From: Flavonifractor sp052065355
Lineage (GTDB): Bacteria; Bacillota; Clostridia; Oscillospirales; Oscillospiraceae
Direction of reading: 5' to 3'
Assembly: GCF_052065355.1 (NCBI RefSeq)
Contig: NZ_JBQHUF010000013.1
Coordinates: 1 to 64,000 of the forward strand
DNA length: 64,000 nucleotides
Of the stretch, positions 1 to 9,077 are shown one piece after another. The notes under the pieces are model-generated. The model worked only from the letters and a program-made list of their open reading frames with translations. It made no database searches and was not told the origin of the DNA. Numbering within the stretch: position 1 is the stretch's first letter; each line of letters opens with the position of its first letter. The translations under genes were made by a program, and so were the position numbers.

Positions 1-872
<872 letters not shown>

Positions 873-956
873 AACATGATGAATGCAGGCGCTTGCCTGG
901 TACTGAAGATCTGCATTGTTCGGTTTTGAGGGTGCTGACAAAGCACTGATTCAGAT

Positions 957-1032
957 GCGCCTTTAGCTCAGCTGGTAGAGCAACTGACTCTTAATCAGTG
1001 GGTCCCCGGTTCGAATCCGTGAAGGCGCACCA
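957..1032 (+). tRNA. tRNA-Lys (anticodon CTT)
   Basis: Complete cloverleaf with 7-bp acceptor stem (GCGCCTT pairing with AAGGCGC), anticodon loop CTCTTAA and encoded CCA end. It lies 84 nt after the 23S gene and 3 nt before tRNA-Glu, so both tRNAs sit between 23S and 5S rRNA, which is not the commonest arrangement. Confidence 0.97.
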
Positions 1033-1035
1033 AAC

Positions 1036-1110
1036 GGCCCGTTGGTCAAGCGGCTAAGACGGCGGCCTCTCACGCCGCAAACGTGGGTTCGATTCCCGCA
1101 CGGGTCACCA
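1036..1110 (+). tRNA. tRNA-Glu (anticodon CTC)
   Basis: Cloverleaf with anticodon loop CTCTCAC between GCGGC and GCCGC, T-loop TTCGATT and encoded CCA. The anticodon CTC reads GAG. It is cotranscribed with tRNA-Lys after 23S rRNA and is followed by the 5S promoter. Confidence 0.96.
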
Positions 1111-1120
1111 AAATTCCCTC

Positions 1121-1149
1121 TTGACAAGAGGACGTCAAGTGAATATAAT
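1121..1149 (+). promoter_or_regulatory. Near-consensus sigma-A promoter ahead of 5S rRNA
   Basis: TTGACA at 1121-1126 and TATAAT at 1144-1149 are separated by exactly 17 nt, a perfect housekeeping promoter. It lies between tRNA-Glu and the 5S gene, so 5S can be transcribed independently of 16S/23S. The leader also contains an inverted repeat at about 1204-1231 (CTTACTTTTC paired with GAAAAGTAAG), which probably serves in processing of the 5S precursor. Confidence 0.85.
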
Positions 1150-1230
1150 AACTTATCGTTGAGAAGAACGGTAAGGAGAAGAAAGTTGTTGAAGTTTCTT
1201 TTGCTTACTTTTCTTTTCAAAGAAAAGTAA

Positions 1231-1347
<117 letters not shown>

Positions 1348-1353
1348 AAACCG

Positions 1354-1386
1354 AAAGGGTCTGGCCTGACCAGGCCGGACCCTTTT
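1354..1386 (+). terminator. Intrinsic terminator after 5S rRNA
   Basis: GC-rich hairpin (AAAGGGTCTGGCCT paired with AGGCCGGACCCTTT) with a T-run at its 3' side. It closes the 5S transcript. Confidence 0.9.
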
Positions 1387-1391
1387 GATAT

Positions 1392-1467
1392 TCCTCCTTA
1401 GCTCAGTCGGTAGAGCATGCGGCTGTTAACCGCAGGGTCGTTGGTTCGAGTCCAACAGGGGGAGCCA
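1392..1467 (+). tRNA. tRNA-Asn (anticodon GTT)
   Basis: Cloverleaf with anticodon loop CTGTTAA, T-loop TTCGAGT and encoded CCA. It lies between two terminators, and I could not identify a promoter of its own, so readthrough from the 5S unit is possible. Confidence 0.96.
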
Positions 1468-1476
1468 AAGAAGATG

Positions 1477-1515
1477 TGGCTTGCCGCCACAAATGTGACG
1501 GCAAGCCCGCTTTTT
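1477..1515 (+). terminator. Intrinsic terminator after tRNA-Asn
   Basis: Long hairpin GGCTTGCCG...CGGCAAGCC with inner CACAAATGTG pairing, followed by a run of five T. Confidence 0.85.
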
Positions 1516-1535
1516 CAAATTGTGGAACGGTGTAT

Positions 1536-1612
1536 GGGCCTTTAGCTCAGTTGGTTAGAGCAGCCGGCTCATAACCGGCCGGTCCACGGTTCGAGCCCGT
1601 GAAGGCCCACCA
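1536..1612 (+). tRNA. tRNA-Met (anticodon CAT), elongator type
   Basis: 77-nt cloverleaf with paired acceptor stem beginning GGGCCTT, anticodon loop CTCATAA and encoded CCA. The fully paired first acceptor base pair (G-C) argues for an elongator rather than an initiator; a tRNA-Ile2 with lysidine-modified CAT is the alternative. Confidence 0.9.
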
Positions 1613-1615
1613 TTT

Positions 1616-1691
1616 AGGGGTATAGCTCAGCTGGTAGAGCATCGGTCTCCAAAACCGAGTGCCGAGGGTTCGAATCCTTCTGCCCCTGCCA
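1616..1691 (+). tRNA. tRNA-Trp (anticodon CCA)
   Basis: Cloverleaf with anticodon loop CTCCAAA, acceptor AGGGGTA pairing with TGCCCCT, G discriminator base and encoded CCA, 3 nt after tRNA-Met. Confidence 0.97.
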
Positions 1692-1730
1692 GAAGATTGC
1701 AGTAGAAGCTGTTCAGATAGATGCATATAT

Positions 1731-1807
<77 letters not shown>

Positions 1808-1811
1808 TTAT

Positions 1812-1887
<76 letters not shown>

Positions 1888-1890
1888 TGA

Positions 1891-1924
1891 AAACCACTTA
1901 AATCTTCGGGTTTAAGTGGTTTTT
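1891..1924 (+). terminator. Intrinsic terminator after tRNA-Thr
   Basis: Hairpin AAACCACTTAAA...TTTAAGTGGTTTTT, ending in T-rich sequence. Because it lies inside the integrated element, the element supplies both the 3' end of the tRNA and its terminator. Confidence 0.9.
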
Positions 1925-1973
1925 CTTTTGCTTTTCTGACTTTTTCATGATGTTTGAGCTTTTGCTTTTTTAT

Positions 1974-2000
1974 TTGACCACACAACCAGCCACAGACAGA
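1974..2000 (+). repeat. Element-end repeat, copy 1
   Basis: Begins TTGACCACACAACCAGCC and ends CACAGACAGA. The same 27-nt motif occurs near every left and right end in the array (9344, 23277, 23544, 61785). Its position about 90-130 nt from each att core suggests an integrase arm-type binding site. Confidence 0.8.
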
Positions 2001-2007
2001 GAAACAT

Positions 2008-2040
2008 GGGCCTCCGAAGGTGCTTTGCCTCCGGAGGCCC
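2008..2040. terminator. Hairpin after the integrase operon of element 1
   Basis: GGGCCTCCG...CGGAGGCCC hairpin just downstream of the minus-strand integrase gene. The equivalent position in element 3 (23577-23608) and in the junction at 9377-9408 has a related hairpin. It probably terminates the leftward integrase operon. Confidence 0.7.
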
Positions 2041-2049
2041 GCTGCTTTT

Positions 2050-3483
2050 TCAGCCTGTCGTTTCAGCCTGCCGCAGCCGCTCTTTTTCCGCGGCGATCTC
2101 CGCCTTCATCTGCTCAATGAGTTCAGCTAACAGTTGCTCGCATTCTTTTTTGGTCTTTGCATAGACATTGCGGGCGTGCTTTTTGCCGTCCGGCCAGATG
2201 GGGGAGTAGCGTCCTTCCCAGAGGTGATCGTTGATCTGGCTCAGGCAGCCGGTGCCGGGTTTGCGCCGCTTCCCTTTGTGTGGCTGAAAGGTACTGGGAG
2301 CAGGTTTTCGGGGAGCAACTTCCGTTTCTGCCTTGGGAGGCTGTTTCCCAATCCCCAGGTCAATCTTTGCAGCCGCGGTCCGCTGCATCTCGTCTGTCAC
2401 ATGGGTGTAAATGTTCAGGGTGGTGCTGCTGGAGACATGACCGATGATGGTGGAGAGTGTTTTCACATCCATGCCGTGCTCCAGGGAGGCGGTGGCGAAG
2501 GTGTGGCGTAGGTCATGAAATCGAATGTGCTTACAGTCTGCTCGCTCCAAGACGGCGGACAGCTTTTTTCGTACTGCTGCTGGATCTTGTGGGGAGTTCT
2601 CTTTTACTGGTGAAGGAAACATCCATTGAGAAGGAACGGCTTTCTTATAGCTCTCGAGGACGGCCAGAACCGGGGCGGGGAGGACGACACTCCGGTTGGA
2701 GGCTTTCGTCTTAGGCTGCGATACCACCAGTTCTCCCTTGACCCGATGCACCTGCCGCTCTATCTTCAGAGCTCCTGTTTTGAAGTTCAGGTCCTCCCAT
2801 TTCAGCGCGCAGATCTCACCACGGCGAAGGCCAGTGGACAGTTCCAGCAGAAGCAGTTCGTAGCAGCCATCCTCCCTGGCCTGAATCAGCAGTCGCTGGA
2901 TGTCCTCCGGCGTCAGCACTTGCATTTCTCTGGGCTTTGCAGATGGCAGTTTGCACCCATCGGAGGGATTGTGGCCAATCAGGTTTTCCTCTACTGCTTT
3001 GTTCAACGCTGCGTGGAGGGTGGTATGGATGCCCCGAACGGTCTGGTCGGACAGACCGTCGCCATAGAGTTCTGTCCGCAGCAGTCTGCCGCCTGTTTTG
3101 AGGTTTGCATAGAACTTCTGGATATCCCCTGTGGTCAGTTTGTCCAGCTGGATGTCTCCGAGAGCAGGGATGATATGCTGATAGATCCGGCGCTCGTAGG
3201 ACATTTGGGTGTTGGGCCGGAGATTCACTTTCTTATATCCCTGGTACCAGACATTCAACCAGTCACCAAGCAGAATCCCTGGCTTTGGCTGATCGGGCAC
3301 AGGCCCCTGGAGACTTTCCCGCAGCTGATCCAGCTTTGCCGCACACTCCGCTTTGGTTTTTGCCAAAACGTTCTTGGTGATTGGGAAGCCCTTTTCATCG
3401 CGGCCGACCACATATCGGCCCTCCCAGCGCCCGTCCTTTCTCAGGTGGACGCTGCCGTCTCCGCGTTTTCCGCGCTTTGCCAT
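2050..3483 (-). CDS. Tyrosine recombinase/integrase A (element 1)
   Basis: 477-residue site-specific recombinase. An AP2-like arm-binding domain is at the N-terminus (RKDGRWEGRYVVGRDEKGF, residues 11-29), then a SAM-like core-binding domain, then the catalytic domain with the first Arg in LSTGLRRGE, HDLRHTF for the His-x-x-Arg box, IIGHVSS and the nucleophile Tyr in NIYTHVT. After the catalytic domain a second copy of an AP2-like module follows (INDHLWEGRYSPIW and KTKKECEQLLAEL), an unusual C-terminal duplication. ATG start preceded by GGAG at a proper distance. The first 43 nt overlap the end of the upstream integrase, so translation is probably coupled. The paralogue in element 3 has the same architecture. 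Confidence 0.93.
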   Translation of the reverse strand: MAKRGKRGDGSVHLRKDGRWEGRYVVGRDEKGFPITKNVLAKTKAECAAKLDQLRESLQGPVPDQPKPGILLGDWLNVWYQGYKKVNLRPNTQMSYERRIYQHIIPALGDIQLDKLTTGDIQKFYANLKTGGRLLRTELYGDGLSDQTVRGIHTTLHAALNKAVEENLIGHNPSDGCKLPSAKPREMQVLTPEDIQRLLIQAREDGCYELLLLELSTGLRRGEICALKWEDLNFKTGALKIERQVHRVKGELVVSQPKTKASNRSVVLPAPVLAVLESYKKAVPSQWMFPSPVKENSPQDPAAVRKKLSAVLERADCKHIRFHDLRHTFATASLEHGMDVKTLSTIIGHVSSSTTLNIYTHVTDEMQRTAAAKIDLGIGKQPPKAETEVAPRKPAPSTFQPHKGKRRKPGTGCLSQINDHLWEGRYSPIWPDGKKHARNVYAKTKKECEQLLAELIEQMKAEIAAEKERLRQAETTG

Positions 3484-4646
3484 GGGGCCATCTCCTCTCC
3501 TAGATAGTCGGTCAGGAAGCCGCCCACGATCTCCGCGGCTTTCCGATGCATATCGCTTGTAGTGTGGGTGTAGGTGTCCACGGTGAAGCTGGCCTTTGTA
3601 TGGCCCAGGATACCGGACAGCGTTTTGGCATCCACGCCATTGGCCAGTGCGTGGGTGGCGAAGGTGTGGCGCAGATCGTGGAAACGGATATCAGGCAAAT
3701 TGCTTTCTTCCAGGATCTTTTTCAGCTGGCGGTATGCGGCGGCAGGATTCATGGGCGCTTCTGGATGGAGTGGATTGTGAAAGATCCAGGAGGAGTAGGA
3801 CGTTTTTTTACGCAGCCGCAGCAGCTCCGCTGTGCTGGAGGGCAGGACGATGGTTCGGGCGCCAGCGCAGGTCTTGGGATCACCCACTACCAACCGTCCG
3901 CCCTTTTCTCTATGGAGCGTACGTCTGATATGTAAGGTGCCCTTTCGCTCATCGAAGTCGGACCACATGAGGCCGCAGATCTCACCCAGACGCAGACCGG
4001 TGGTCAGTTCCGTGTAGAAGAAGTCGCGCCAGATCGGGTCCTGCTCCACGGCTGACAGGAAGACATCCATCTGCTCGTCGTTCAGGATGCGCATGGTTTT
4101 GTGCGCCACCTTGGGCGGCTCCACATGGTCAGCGGGATTGTACGGCAGCAGCCGCTGATCTACGGCGGATTTCAACGCATGGTGGAGGGTGGTGTGGACG
4201 CCGTGAACCGTGGTAGTGGATAGTCCACGGCTCTGACCGGGACGGGGACGTAACCTGCCACGTTGCTTTAAGGTATCATAGAGTTTTCGCAAATCGGCTG
4301 CTGTGATTTGCGTGAGTCTCTTTTGCCCAAGGTAAGGTTTGACATGGTGCTCCAGATCATTGCGGTAGTGATCCAGGGTGCTGGGACGGAGGACAGAGGC
4401 CATCTGCTCCAGCCAGTGATCCAACCACTCCGAGAGAGTCATCTTACTCTCTTCGGTCAAGTCCACACCCTGGTAGGCGTTGATATTCTGACGAAGTTTA
4501 GCGGTCAACTCTTTTTGCGTGCTGGCGTAGATGTAGCGGAAGATGGGATCACCGTTTTCCTTGTGGCCGATGACGATACGGCCTTCCCAGCGGCCATCTT
4601 CCCGCTTGCGCACCATGCCGTCACCGGATGGCCTGCGCTTACTCAT
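3441..4646 (-). CDS. Tyrosine recombinase/integrase B (element 1)
   Basis: 401-residue second integrase, first of the pair to be translated. N-terminal arm-binding domain (KREDGRWEGRIVIGHKENG), SAM-like core domain, catalytic residues in TTGLRLGE, HDLRHTF, ILGHTKAS and TYTHTTS. The start at 4646 is chosen because GGAGG lies 9-12 nt upstream and the paralogue in element 3 has exactly the same length; an in-frame ATG at 4700 would lie inside the preceding gene. Two different active integrases in one operon suggest a heteromeric or division-of-labour recombination mechanism. Confidence 0.93.
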   Translation of the reverse strand: MSKRRPSGDGMVRKREDGRWEGRIVIGHKENGDPIFRYIYASTQKELTAKLRQNINAYQGVDLTEESKMTLSEWLDHWLEQMASVLRPSTLDHYRNDLEHHVKPYLGQKRLTQITAADLRKLYDTLKQRGRLRPRPGQSRGLSTTTVHGVHTTLHHALKSAVDQRLLPYNPADHVEPPKVAHKTMRILNDEQMDVFLSAVEQDPIWRDFFYTELTTGLRLGEICGLMWSDFDERKGTLHIRRTLHREKGGRLVVGDPKTCAGARTIVLPSSTAELLRLRKKTSYSSWIFHNPLHPEAPMNPAAAYRQLKKILEESNLPDIRFHDLRHTFATHALANGVDAKTLSGILGHTKASFTVDTYTHTTSDMHRKAAEIVGGFLTDYLGEEMAPWQSAENAETAAST

Positions 4647-4650
4647 AGGA

Positions 4651-4956
4651 TCAATCCTCCTTTCCCATTTGGCGGCAGGCCCGGTCTGTCTCCTCCTCAT
4701 CGAAGGAGTACAGGCCGTTCGCCTCTAGTTCTTTGCTCAATCCCCAGGCCAGTTTGAATCCGGCGGTGAAGCTGGCCAGAGAGGTTTCTTCTTTCAAAAG
4801 ATTCTGACTGTCCACCAAGTGCATCAGCCTTCGTCGTTGCATCTTATTAAGATAGTCCCGCACCTCCTGACGGGTGTTCTCAATGTCATCTTCCAATTCC
4901 CTGAAGTCCGGTTCACGGTAGAACCGTTGGTGTAGTGCTCTCATGTAGTCGTTCAT
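4651..4956 (-). CDS. DUF6809-like small helical protein
   Basis: 101 residues, acidic and helical, with a central segment ELEDDIENTRQEVRDYL and SLASFTAGFKLAWGL. It resembles the family often called DUF6809 that accompanies integrases in clostridial elements; its function is not known. The start is set by GGAGG 8 nt upstream of ATG at 4956, a site conserved with element 3 (GCAAAGGAGG). It is the first gene of the integrase operon and ends 4 nt before integrase B. Degenerate remnants of the same gene occur at 9418 and 63270. Confidence 0.8.
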   Translation of the reverse strand: MNDYMRALHQRFYREPDFRELEDDIENTRQEVRDYLNKMQRRRLMHLVDSQNLLKEETSLASFTAGFKLAWGLSKELEANGLYSFDEEETDRACRQMGKED

Positions 4957-5073
4957 GTGTACCGCCTCCTTTGCAGCAACACACAATACCGAAGAACAGA
5001 GAGAATAGCCAGGCCTTTTGGCCATAGTTATCAAACTGTTATCAATTTCTCTGCGCCGTTTTTGCGCGGCTCT

Positions 5074-5100
5074 TATCATTGTTAACACTGTGCTATTTTC
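5074..5100. repeat. Element-internal repeat, copy upstream of integrase operon
   Basis: TATCATTGTTAACACTGTGC and following TATTTTC. Related copies occur at 9229, 23183, 26803 and 61720 (consensus TTTGTTAACAGTGTATTAAA). Copies lie either upstream of the integrase operon or close to the right end, a layout expected for binding sites of an integrase or excisionase that must act at both ends. Nearby GTTATCA half-repeats (5026-5043) also recur in element 3. Confidence 0.6.
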
Positions 5101-5235
5101 AAAAAACTTTTATCTTTGTTTTGCGACGCAGATTTTGATATGCATGCATCTGTCATACGCATACTCCAGACGTGATGTATGTCTCCTCATCTTTAATTTT
5201 GGATGACCAGACATATGCACCAATTTAGGAATGTG

Positions 5236-5643
5236 TTATAGCCTCTTCTGAAATTTCAGGATATCTTTGAAGCTGATCTGCCCGTGTGTCTGCATCACAT
5301 CTTGGACACACCTGTCGCGCAGTTTTTTTAGTGTCTCCAAGTTGATATCCGTATCGTGGGCAATGATGTGCATCATCATAGACTCCTCTACCGACAGTTT
5401 GAAAAGCAGACGTCCGATTCGATCACCCAGTGCAGTCAGGCTTCCTTCCAGCATATAGGACAGTGTGCTGGGAAGGTAGTAGCCGTCGCACTCCGCGTTT
5501 CGGTATCCGGCATAGAACAGGATCGCTTTTTCGATGTACTCGTTTTGTGTGGAGCAGTTGTCGTCTTTGTACTGGTCACCGACCATCTTCCAGGCCTCGT
5601 CTGTCAGCCATACAGTGTGGCGGTTCTTACTGGTTTCTTTCAT
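5236..5643 (-). CDS. Ribbon-helix-helix mobilization accessory protein
   Basis: 135 residues. The N-terminus (RHTVWLTDEAWKMVGDQYKD, NEYIEKAILFY) fits a ribbon-helix-helix DNA-binding fold as in MobC-type relaxosome proteins, followed by a helical tail. It is homologous to the protein at 29651-30064, which sits beside a relaxase. Here the relaxase is absent. The start at 5643 follows GAGGAGG; an upstream ATG at 5724 lacks such a site. Confidence 0.75.
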   Translation of the reverse strand: MKETSKNRHTVWLTDEAWKMVGDQYKDDNCSTQNEYIEKAILFYAGYRNAECDGYYLPSTLSYMLEGSLTALGDRIGRLLFKLSVEESMMMHIIAHDTDINLETLKKLRDRCVQDVMQTHGQISFKDILKFQKRL

Positions 5644-5783
5644 ATCAAATTCCTCCTCAATTTTGGGAAAAGCGTCAAGAAAATGCCTTGGTACTCTAAG
5701 GACACAGGCTGTTTTGGGCGTCAAAAGGCGGTGAAGGGCATTGCCGGGAGCCGGAAAAGCGTTGTTTCAAATCCCCGGAACCG

Positions 5784-5965
5784 CCCGCACTGCGGGAGGT
5801 TGTGGGCGGACAGGCGGCACAAAGACGCCAGTCCTTTCTACCTGCTTTTTTTTCGTCCTCCGCAGAGCTATCGAAATCGGCCCAAATCTGCCTCGAAAGC
5901 CCTTGGTGGGGCAGGGACTTCCCCTGCCCCGAAGAAGGGCACACAGCGCCTTACAGCGGGGCACA
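5784..5965. other. Candidate oriT (element 1)
   Basis: Segment alignable with 30199-30366 of element 3 although it is mostly non-coding. Shared blocks are CCCGCACTGCGGG, TTTTTTCGTCC, CTTGGTGGGGCAGGG within an inverted repeat (GGGGCAGGG...CCCTGCCCC at about 5908-5930), and GGGCACACAGYGCCTYAC. It lies upstream of the RHH mobilization gene, as expected for an origin of transfer. The nick site cannot be assigned from sequence alone. Confidence 0.5.
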
Positions 5966-6628
5966 TGGGGTGCTCTCTGTGCTCTGTGCCAAGAGCGCCT
6001 GCGCCTGCTGCCACTTCTGCTGTTCCTCCAGTCGAAGCATCTGCTGCTGGTAGCAATGATCCATTGCCGCCTGGATCGGCAGGATGGTGTACTGATTGTT
6101 GCCATTCCACTTCATGCCATGCTTGTCAATATAGGCTGTGTTTTCAACCGCGATGAACTGCTTGTCCGCTAACTTCGCGATGTGTTTCATCACAGTGGCC
6201 ACGGTAAGATGTACCGCTGCGGCAATCGTGCGGTAGCTGGGATGGCACTGATGCGTGCGGCGGTCCTCGCAGTAGAGCAGGTAGGCGTAGACCGTGATGG
6301 CACCGTGACCAATGTTCAGGAAGAAGAGTTCATTGGGTAGAGAGAAAAAATTCTTGCCGGTGTTTTTGAATATGGGAACCATGTGTTGATCCAGCAGACC
6401 TCGATGATTGAGTTCGGCAATCCACTCCGCAGCCATATCTTTGCTCATGTGCAGGTGGGATGCGAGTTCATCAACACTGGGCAGGACATCATTTTTACAG
6501 TGGATGTGCAGATAGCAGAGATAGGCGAGGATAGCAAATCCCTGTGGTTTGAGATCCCATTTCCAAACATCATTGGGGAGTGAGAAACGACATCGTTCCG
6601 GATTACGCTGATTGGAAAACATATTCAT
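5951..6628 (-). CDS. Winged-helix replication initiator-like protein
   Basis: 225 residues with two probable helix-turn-helix regions: SVDELASHLHMSKDMAAEWI (about 50-70) and SYRTIAAAVHLTVATVMKHI (about 130-150). The layout resembles the RepA/DnaD-type initiators found on clostridial integrative elements. The start at 6628 has GGAGG 9 nt upstream and its ATGA overlaps the stop of the excisionase gene. The homologue at 30380 is shorter; the extra C-terminus here runs into the candidate oriT. It could instead be purely a regulator. Confidence 0.75.
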   Translation of the reverse strand: MNMFSNQRNPERCRFSLPNDVWKWDLKPQGFAILAYLCYLHIHCKNDVLPSVDELASHLHMSKDMAAEWIAELNHRGLLDQHMVPIFKNTGKNFFSLPNELFFLNIGHGAITVYAYLLYCEDRRTHQCHPSYRTIAAAVHLTVATVMKHIAKLADKQFIAVENTAYIDKHGMKWNGNNQYTILPIQAAMDHCYQQQMLRLEEQQKWQQAQALLAQSTESTPCAPL

Positions 6629-6840
6629 TTGCATTCTCCTCCTTCTGTGTGTTCTGTGACCCATTGAATGAATTGTTCCTTGGGCACCACCATGCGGTTG
6701 CCCACCCGCAGCACCGGGAAGCCCGGCTCGTGCATGAGCTCGTACCCGCTGGACGGTGACACGCCCAGCACCTTTGCCACTGTTTTTGCATTGAGAAACA
6801 GTGGAAGTTCATCGTAGCTTTTGAAATCTGATTCTTGCAT
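6625..6840 (-). CDS. Excisionase-type helix-turn-helix protein
   Basis: 71 residues, MerR-like HTH of the excisionase family: LFLNAKTVAKVLGVSPSSGY and FPVLRVGNRMVVPKEQFIQW, which read as helix-turn-helix plus wing. This type normally directs excision by binding DNA next to att sites, or regulates plasmid/element genes. It is the first gene of the leftward operon with the Rep-like gene (ATGA overlap). The homologue at 30985-31200 has the same length. Confidence 0.85.
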   Translation of the reverse strand: MQESDFKSYDELPLFLNAKTVAKVLGVSPSSGYELMHEPGFPVLRVGNRMVVPKEQFIQWVTEHTEGGECK

Positions 6841-7000
6841 GTGTACCTCCTATGTCTTTCTTCTGTTTACTGTCTTGTTAATTTTTGATCAGAGAACTGC
6901 AGGCGCGATATGACTTCCAATTGTATAGGGGTGGAAGAAGGCTGTTTCATAACCTGTTTTCAAAATTTTTAGAGTATAGTTAGCTGGGGGAAAAGAAAAA

Positions 7001-7070
7001 CCGGGCGCACGAGAACAACACGGTGACCAGCAGGAGATTGCATGGTTTCGTGTTCTTCTCATGCGCCCGG
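7001..7070. repeat. Large inverted repeat in divergent intergenic region
   Basis: Arms at 7001-7022 and 7049-7070 (CCGGGCGCACGAGAACAACA against its reverse complement, 20 of 22 matching) around a 26-nt loop. It lies in the 605-nt gap between the leftward excisionase operon and the rightward AlbA_2 gene. No coding capacity is visible. It could be an origin structure, an RNA hairpin or a remnant of a small inverted-repeat element. Element 3 has nothing equivalent at this position. Confidence 0.75.
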
Positions 7071-7380
7071 CAATTTGGTGACTCAAAGACAATATCTTAG
7101 GACCCGTAGCTCGGTGCAGCATGTTTGCGAGTATGAACTTATATTTTGATATTAACAGAACATATGTTCTGTGTCAATATCTGTTTTAAATTTTAGCATA
7201 GATTTACGAGTGATTGTTGTGCTATGACGTTTTCCTCCTCGCCCTGGTCTTTTGTAAGTGAGCAGTTGAAATTTTCAACTGTTTTTTGAGATTTCCTAAG
7301 TTCAGTTGAAAAGTCAAACAATACTTGATATGATACTACATACATAATTGACCTAAGAAAAGATGGAACAGATTGAAAAT

Positions 7381-7410
7381 TTGAAGGAAAATGAAGGTTA
7401 AAGGTATAAT
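7381..7410 (+). promoter_or_regulatory. Promoter of the AlbA_2 gene
   Basis: TTGAAG at 7381-7386 and TATAAT at 7405-7410 with an 18-nt spacer. The predicted transcription start near 7417 excludes the upstream ATG at 7416 and supports the TTG start at 7446. Confidence 0.65.
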
Positions 7411-7445
7411 GCAGTATGGCAGATGCAATAGGAGGTGAAAGCAAT

Positions 7446-9077
7446 TTGTATACTCCGATGACAATTGAAGAATTATTGGAAGCTAAGGAAGGAGAACGGG
7501 TTCAGTTTAAGGAGGCGAAGAATCGGTTTTCTTATGAGGAGGCGACACAATGTTGTTGCGCATTGGCAAACTGTGGCGGTGGGAAGTTAGTATTTGGAAT
7601 CAGTGATGAACGACCCCGACAGGTGGTGGGTAGTAAAGCTTTTGACCAGCCTGAACGAACCAGGAAAGGCCTGATTGATAAGTTGAAAATCATGGTTGAT
7701 TTCCAACTTTATGAATATCAAGGCAAGCGCATTTTGGTATTTGATGTAGCAAGTCGGCCCCTGGGATTACCAGTGCTAGCTGATGGTATAGCATGGTGGT
7801 ATGAAGGAGATAGCCTGATTCCCATGCCAGAGGAGATTAGGCGTAGGATTTATGCAGAGGCAGGTTTTGACTTCTCGGGGAGTATCTGTCCCTTTGCTAA
7901 ATTGTGCGACTTGGATGAGTCTGCAATCGAATCGTTTCGCGATAAATGGGTGGAAAAGAGCGGGAATCGACGAATTAAAACTCTGTCTATAGAACAATTG
8001 CTCCGTGATTGCGAAGCGATTACAGAAGAAGGGATTACCTATGCGGCGTTAGCGTTGTTTGGGAAGAGAGAATCGCTTGGAAAGTATTTGCCCCAGGCAG
8101 AAATTATATTTGAGTATCGCTCATCAGAAGCGTCGGGGCCAGCGAGTCAGCGGGAAGAGTTCCGGATAGGCTTCTTTGCCTGTTATAATCGCTTGTGGGA
8201 GTTGATTAACCTTCGAAATGATAGGCAGCACTATCAGGAGGGATTTTTTGTCTACGATATTCCTACATTTAATGAGAGAGTAGTTCGTGAAGCAATCCTG
8301 AATGCTGTTAGTCATAGGAATTATCAAATGGGCGGAAGCGTGTTTATTCGCCAGTATCGGGATCGACTTGTCGTAGAAAGTCCTGGAGGATTTCCCAATG
8401 GGATCTCACTGGATAATATTCTTGATAGACAATTGCCCCGTAATCGTCGAATTGCGGAGATTTTGGCTCTTTGCGGTCTGGTCGAACGGTCTGGTCAAGG
8501 AATGAATCTTATCTATGAGCTGAGCATCAAAGAAGCGAAACAACTTCCAGATTTTACTGGCACAGATGAGGATTTTGTCAGTATTACTCTGAATGGTTTG
8601 GTACTTGATACAAAGATGCTTTCGTTGATTAATCAGATTGGAAACGACCGAATGGAAACCCTTTCGACTGGAGATTTTTTGGCAATCAATGCACTGTATC
8701 ATGAACAAGGTATTACAGAAAACCTAAAACCTTGCCTTAAAAAACTAGGAGAACTTGGAATTGTAGAACATATTGGCCGCAATAGATATGTTTTAGCCAG
8801 AAATCTATATGCGGTGGCAGGCAAGTCCGGAGTACACACAAGAGTAGTGGGACTGGATAGAGATACTAATAAAGAGTTGCTCTTAAAACATATTCGTGCA
8901 AACGGAGACAGCGGTACCCCTTTTAAAGAACTGCAACAGGTGTTGCCTGGACATAACCGTAGTCAAATTCAGGTTTTAATGCGCGAACTTCGTGCTGACG
9001 GTAGAGTTTACTGCAGAGGAAAAACAAGTGCGGCTAAGTGGTTTTTGACAGAGGAGGAGAAACGGGGAGGACAATAG
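7446..9077 (+). CDS. AlbA_2 / HATPase_c_4 domain protein (cargo of element 1)
   Basis: 543 residues. The N-terminal AlbA_2 (Schlafen-like) domain shows GERVQFKEAK and ALANCGGGKLVFGISD. The central HATPase_c_4 domain, like that of RecG-like putative helicase proteins, shows VVREAILNAVSHRNY and LVVESPGGFP, with RRIAEILALCGLVERSGQGM after it. The C-terminus looks like winged helices. Such proteins are annotated as transcriptional regulators or ATP-binding proteins, and AlbA_2 domains are frequent in mobile-element and antiphage genes. TTG at 7446 follows GGAGGTG by 8 nt. The gene is visibly more A+T rich than its neighbours, suggesting separate acquisition. The role is not established. Confidence 0.85.
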   Translation: MYTPMTIEELLEAKEGERVQFKEAKNRFSYEEATQCCCALANCGGGKLVFGISDERPRQVVGSKAFDQPERTRKGLIDKLKIMVDFQLYEYQGKRILVFDVASRPLGLPVLADGIAWWYEGDSLIPMPEEIRRRIYAEAGFDFSGSICPFAKLCDLDESAIESFRDKWVEKSGNRRIKTLSIEQLLRDCEAITEEGITYAALALFGKRESLGKYLPQAEIIFEYRSSEASGPASQREEFRIGFFACYNRLWELINLRNDRQHYQEGFFVYDIPTFNERVVREAILNAVSHRNYQMGGSVFIRQYRDRLVVESPGGFPNGISLDNILDRQLPRNRRIAEILALCGLVERSGQGMNLIYELSIKEAKQLPDFTGTDEDFVSITLNGLVLDTKMLSLINQIGNDRMETLSTGDFLAINALYHEQGITENLKPCLKKLGELGIVEHIGRNRYVLARNLYAVAGKSGVHTRVVGLDRDTNKELLLKHIRANGDSGTPFKELQQVLPGHNRSQIQVLMRELRADGRVYCRGKTSAAKWFLTEEEKRGGQ

